Below, in pieces: positions 61,416-64,000 of a DNA stretch of 64,000 nt. The stretch is taken from assembly GCF_019049255.1 (NCBI RefSeq), contig NZ_JAGMUJ010000134.1:106558-170557 (forward strand), given 5' to 3'. Each line of letters starts with the position of its first letter. Positions within the stretch are counted from its first letter, which is position 1. Below the pieces are notes generated by a model. It saw nothing but the letters and a program-made list of their open reading frames with translations. It did no database searches and was not told where the DNA came from. The position numbers and the translations under genes are program-made. This DNA comes from Streptomyces sp. AC558_RSS880 (lineage in GTDB: Bacteria; Actinomycetota; Actinomycetes; Streptomycetales; Streptomycetaceae).

Positions 61416-61838
61416 ATGACGGGCTCGGACGGCAGGCACATGCAGATCGGCGAGGTCGCCGCACGTACGGAGCTGTCCCTGCGCACGATCCGGCACTACG
61501 AGGAGGCCGGGCTGGTCATCCCCTCCGCCCGCTCCCAGGGCGGCTTCCGCCTCTACACCGACAACGACGTGCAGCGGCTCATGGTGATCCGTCGCATGAA
61601 GCCGCTCGGCTTCTCCCTCGAGCAGATGCGCGACCTGCTGGACGCCACCGACCGCCTCGACGCCGGCACGGAACTCGGCGCCGAGGAGCGGGAGATACTG
61701 CTGGAGCGCGTCCGCGGTTACGAACGGGCCGCCGGCGAACAGGTCGCCAAGCTCCGCGTCCAGCTCGCCCGTGCCGAGGACTTCGCCACCACACTGCGCA
61801 CCCGCCTGGAGCAGAACTCTCCCGCGGCCCGCGCCTGA
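61416..61838 (+). CDS. MerR-family regulator
   Basis: The 140-aa protein has a MerR winged helix (MQIGEVAARTELSLRTIRHY, then EEAGLVIPSARSQGGFRLYT), a linker and a dimer coiled coil. No Cys pair is seen, so it does not look like a metal sensor. GGAAGGA precedes ATG 61416. It probably controls the divergent SulP transporter. Confidence 0.9.
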   Translation: MTGSDGRHMQIGEVAARTELSLRTIRHYEEAGLVIPSARSQGGFRLYTDNDVQRLMVIRRMKPLGFSLEQMRDLLDATDRLDAGTELGAEEREILLERVRGYERAAGEQVAKLRVQLARAEDFATTLRTRLEQNSPAARA

Positions 61839-61910
61839 GCCGGGCGGTCGGGCGGTCGGGCAGTTCCTGACTCCCGCGGAACTGTCAGTGGTGGGTGACA
61901 GCATCGGAGC

Positions 61911-63803
61911 ATGACGGAGAACTTACCTTTCGACTGGCGGTCCTTCCTGCTCGAGTGGAGCGGGGAGTGGGCGGATTCCCTGCCGGACGGCGAGGCGCGG
62001 AGTGAAGAGGACGAGGCCGCCCGGCAGGCGCGGTGGCTGGGGTTCCCGCCCGCGTCCGAGGAGCGGATCACGGCCCTGGAGAAGCGCCTCGGCCGGCGGA
62101 TGCCGCCCTCGTACCGGGAGTTCCTGAAGGTCAGCGACGGGTGGCGGTACGCGGGCGGGTTCGTGTCGCTGCTGGCGGGGAGCGCGGAGGCGTGCTGGCA
62201 CAATGACGAGTCGGGACTCGCGGTCATGTTCGAGGAGTACCTGGACGAGGACGCCGAGCCCGAGGAGCGGCGGGAAGCGGACCTCTGGCGGCGCGGGCTG
62301 CAGCTCGACGTCGAGTCCGACATCACCTACGTCCTCATGGATCCCGAGGACGTGGACGAGGACGGCGAGTGGGCCGTGTACACGTGGTCGAGCTGGCGGG
62401 CCGCGCCACCCGAGCGGCACGCGAGCTTCCTCGCGTTCATGCGGGACATGCACCGGGAGTTCCACAGCCTGCGGGCCCGGCCGGGCGACGGGGAGCCGGA
62501 GTTCGTCAACGACACGACGCGGAAGCTGGACGCCCTGGTGGAGGAGGCCCGGCTGGAGGCGCTGCGCGGTGGTTGGGAACGGGCCGTGGAGGCTTTGGAC
62601 GAGGCCAAGGGGTACGGCAGACCCCGGGCCGCCGGACTGGTCGACCAGATACGCCGGCTGCTCGGGCAGACCTCCCTGGTGTACTTCGACGGCCTGGTGA
62701 CGGACCCGCGGTACGCGCCCGAGCTGCTGCCGCCCCTGGTCGCCGAGCACGCGGCGCACTCGTACCGGGACGACTCCACACTGAAGTTCCATCTGCGGGG
62801 CGCCGATGAGGACCTGCTGTCACTGGCTCACGCGACGCTGGAGCAGGTGCGCGGCGGCACGTACCGGTACACGGCGGACGGACCGTTCGGGGAGGCGGTG
62901 GAGCGGGCCCGGGAGCTGGCGCGGTGGGGGGACACCGACGGGGCATGGCGGACCCTGATGGACGCCCTGCCCCTGTGGAAGCCGCTGGGACCGGACCACC
63001 TGGCGCCGCTGGGGTGGGTGGCCGACCCCCTGCTCGGGCCGCTGCTGGCCCCGGAGCGGGGCCGCGAGCTGCTGTCCGCTCCGAGGGGCGGGCAAGCGGG
63101 CGAGGTACCGGGGCCGACGGCCGGGCTCGACCCGGGCGGCCTGGCCTGGCTCGCGGAGCCCGACCCCGGCAACAACCGTACGTCCTACCGGTTCGTCCTG
63201 GTGGAAGGGGTGGAGCCGGAGGAACTGCCCGCTCGCCTGGCGGACGGGGACGACACGGTGCTGAACGAACCCATGACCCTCTGGGAGGCGCGCCACAGGT
63301 TGCTGCACCACCGGAGGGAGTTCTCGTCCTACGACGACAAGGCCCTCATGGCGGTCGGCCGGGCCGGCCCCGGCTGGAGTTTCGCCTTCGAAGGCGACCC
63401 TGCCGCGTTCGACCGTCGGCGGTTCGTCTCCCCCGCCCCGGCCGCCGGCGCGGGCACCCGCGCGGTGGTGGTGTGGAGCGGCCTCAGGGCATGGCACGGG
63501 GAGCCGTTCTTCCATCTCTCGGTGGCGCGCGACGGCGCCGAGCAGTACGCGTTCACCTACGCGGACGGAGAGGTCCGGCGCAGCGGGGACATACCGCGGG
63601 CGCTGGACCCGAGCCGGTTCTTCGGCACCCTGGAGGACTCCGCCGAGGTGGAACGGTCGCTGCTGGAAGCGGTGGCCGGGGAGTTCGGTGCGCAGGTGCC
63701 GCGCCACGCGATCGTCAGCGGGCGGCTGCACACGTTCACCACCCGCTCCTGGACACGGCCACCGAAGGACGGTGAGACGTACGCGGTGATCCGCATGGGC
63801 TGA
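61911..63803 (+). CDS. Large SUKH (SMI1/KNR4)-domain protein with a TTA codon
   Basis: The 630-aa protein carries an SMI1/KNR4 domain at about residues 50-190 (ALEKRLGRRMPPSYREFLKV, then SDGWR and acidic loops), the fold of many toxin-immunity proteins. The remaining 430 residues are unusual: a helical region, then a C-terminal module rich in Trp, Phe and Asp. Codon 5 is TTA (61923-61925), so bldA should limit translation. No toxin gene is adjacent. It may be an orphan immunity or a developmental protein. Confidence 0.8.
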   Translation: MTENLPFDWRSFLLEWSGEWADSLPDGEARSEEDEAARQARWLGFPPASEERITALEKRLGRRMPPSYREFLKVSDGWRYAGGFVSLLAGSAEACWHNDESGLAVMFEEYLDEDAEPEERREADLWRRGLQLDVESDITYVLMDPEDVDEDGEWAVYTWSSWRAAPPERHASFLAFMRDMHREFHSLRARPGDGEPEFVNDTTRKLDALVEEARLEALRGGWERAVEALDEAKGYGRPRAAGLVDQIRRLLGQTSLVYFDGLVTDPRYAPELLPPLVAEHAAHSYRDDSTLKFHLRGADEDLLSLAHATLEQVRGGTYRYTADGPFGEAVERARELARWGDTDGAWRTLMDALPLWKPLGPDHLAPLGWVADPLLGPLLAPERGRELLSAPRGGQAGEVPGPTAGLDPGGLAWLAEPDPGNNRTSYRFVLVEGVEPEELPARLADGDDTVLNEPMTLWEARHRLLHHRREFSSYDDKALMAVGRAGPGWSFAFEGDPAAFDRRRFVSPAPAAGAGTRAVVVWSGLRAWHGEPFFHLSVARDGAEQYAFTYADGEVRRSGDIPRALDPSRFFGTLEDSAEVERSLLEAVAGEFGAQVPRHAIVSGRLHTFTTRSWTRPPKDGETYAVIRMG

Positions 63804-63859
63804 GGAGCCGTGCCCCTGACGGACAGCGGGCGGACGGACGACGGTCCGGAAAGCAGGTG

Positions 63860-63889
63860 AAGGCCGGCCGGGGCCACCGGGCCGGCCTT
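63860..63889 (+). terminator. Hairpin terminator after the SUKH gene
   Basis: AAGGCCGGCC pairs with GGCCGGCCTT (10 bp, 10-nt loop) followed by TTCG, 57 bp after the stop. Confidence 0.75.
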
Positions 63890-63896
63890 TCGCTCT

Positions 63897-63933
63897 CAGC
63901 TTGACTCTGAAGCTTCTATAGATCGTCAAGCTG
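63897..63933. repeat. Inverted repeat at the possible insertion-sequence edge
   Basis: CAGCTTGAC (63897-63905) and GTCAAGCTG (63925-63933) form a perfect 9-bp inverted repeat around 19 nt that includes AAGCTT and TATAGATC. It may be a terminator of the minus gene or part of the element's end. Confidence 0.45.
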
Positions 63934-64000
63934 TAGGAGACGGCCCGGGTGTGCCGCTGAATGCGCTGGTCAGGTGGTGGTAGACCTCGCGCGCGACGAA
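63926..64000 (-). CDS. Possible C-terminal end of an IS110-family transposase, cut by the window
   Basis: The last 24 codons read FVAREVYHHLTSAF and a Pro-rich end, then TGA at 63926. The AREVYHHL block resembles the KRYIAREVY tail of IS110-family transposases. The fragment is short, so the call rests on this one motif. Confidence 0.35.
   Translation of the reverse strand, partial: FVAREVYHHLTSAFSGTPGPSPTA

Noticed and set aside
1..64000. tRNA, rRNA or CRISPR array
   Set aside because: No T-loop or anticodon-arm pattern, no rRNA-like stretch and no regularly spaced repeats were seen by eye.

Overview
The window is about 70% G+C. Its genes show the near-total G/C third-codon preference, frequent GTG starts and 4-bp start/stop overlaps of a Streptomyces (or close actinomycete) chromosome. 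Regulators divergent from their targets, sugar ABC importers with Tat/lipoprotein binding proteins, in-frame TTA codons in two genes, decayed gene remnants and a possible transposase end at the right edge suggest a chromosome arm or accessory region rather than the housekeeping core. No tRNA, rRNA, CRISPR array or prophage block was seen.

Layout. 1-8.1 kb: a RING-finger protein (cut by the left edge), a metalloprotease remnant, a divergent MFS/LysR pair, a frameshifted LysE exporter, and a TetR-EamA pair. 8.3-11.6 kb: a 25-aa bL37-like ribosomal protein, a GAF-domain activator and an ExaC-type acetaldehyde dehydrogenase. 11.7-19.4 kb: a beta-glucoside locus made of a LacI repressor, a gutted GH3 remnant, a promoter with operator-like palindromes, an ABC importer (binding protein and two permeases) and an intact GH3 beta-glucosidase. 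19.6-23.4 kb: a sugar-acid catabolic pair (fumarylacetoacetate-hydrolase-type enzyme and IlvD/Edd dehydratase) divergent from a FadR-type regulator, with a perfect 15-bp palindrome between them. 23.4-25.2 kb: a DEAD-box helicase whose ribosome-binding site lies in a hairpin.

25.7-32.8 kb holds the most unusual module. A polytopic membrane protein diverges from a 48-aa ORF, a 1150-aa protein ending in a CHAT protease domain, and a caspase-family protease with a beta-rich C-terminal region. Two different caspase-fold proteases in one operon suggest a proteolytic signalling, cell-death or defence cassette. 32.8-37.4 kb: a DUF1152 protein, a small protein, an amino-acid permease with a nitrilase-family amidohydrolase, and a divergent TetR.

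37.4-47.6 kb is a redox and stress cluster: two hemerythrin proteins (one preceded by a coupled 34-aa ORF), a ferritin-like protein, a Rieske/DUF2231 protein, CtaG-like and DUF2243 membrane proteins, a zinc alcohol dehydrogenase with a coupled small protein, and a GlsB-type membrane protein closed by a very strong terminator. 47.7-58.7 kb carries mixed genes: MBL hydrolase, CGNR regulator, methyltransferase, a cytochrome P450 with a TTA codon, a secreted nuclease/phosphatase, PhzF, an LRV repeat protein and small membrane proteins. 58.9-64 kb: a hypothetical protein, a SulP transporter divergent from a MerR regulator, a 630-aa SUKH-domain protein with a TTA at codon 5, a terminator, and possibly the end of an IS110-type transposase.

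Start sites were chosen from Shine-Dalgarno spacing and family length. Functions are inferred from motifs and context read by eye; no database search was run.
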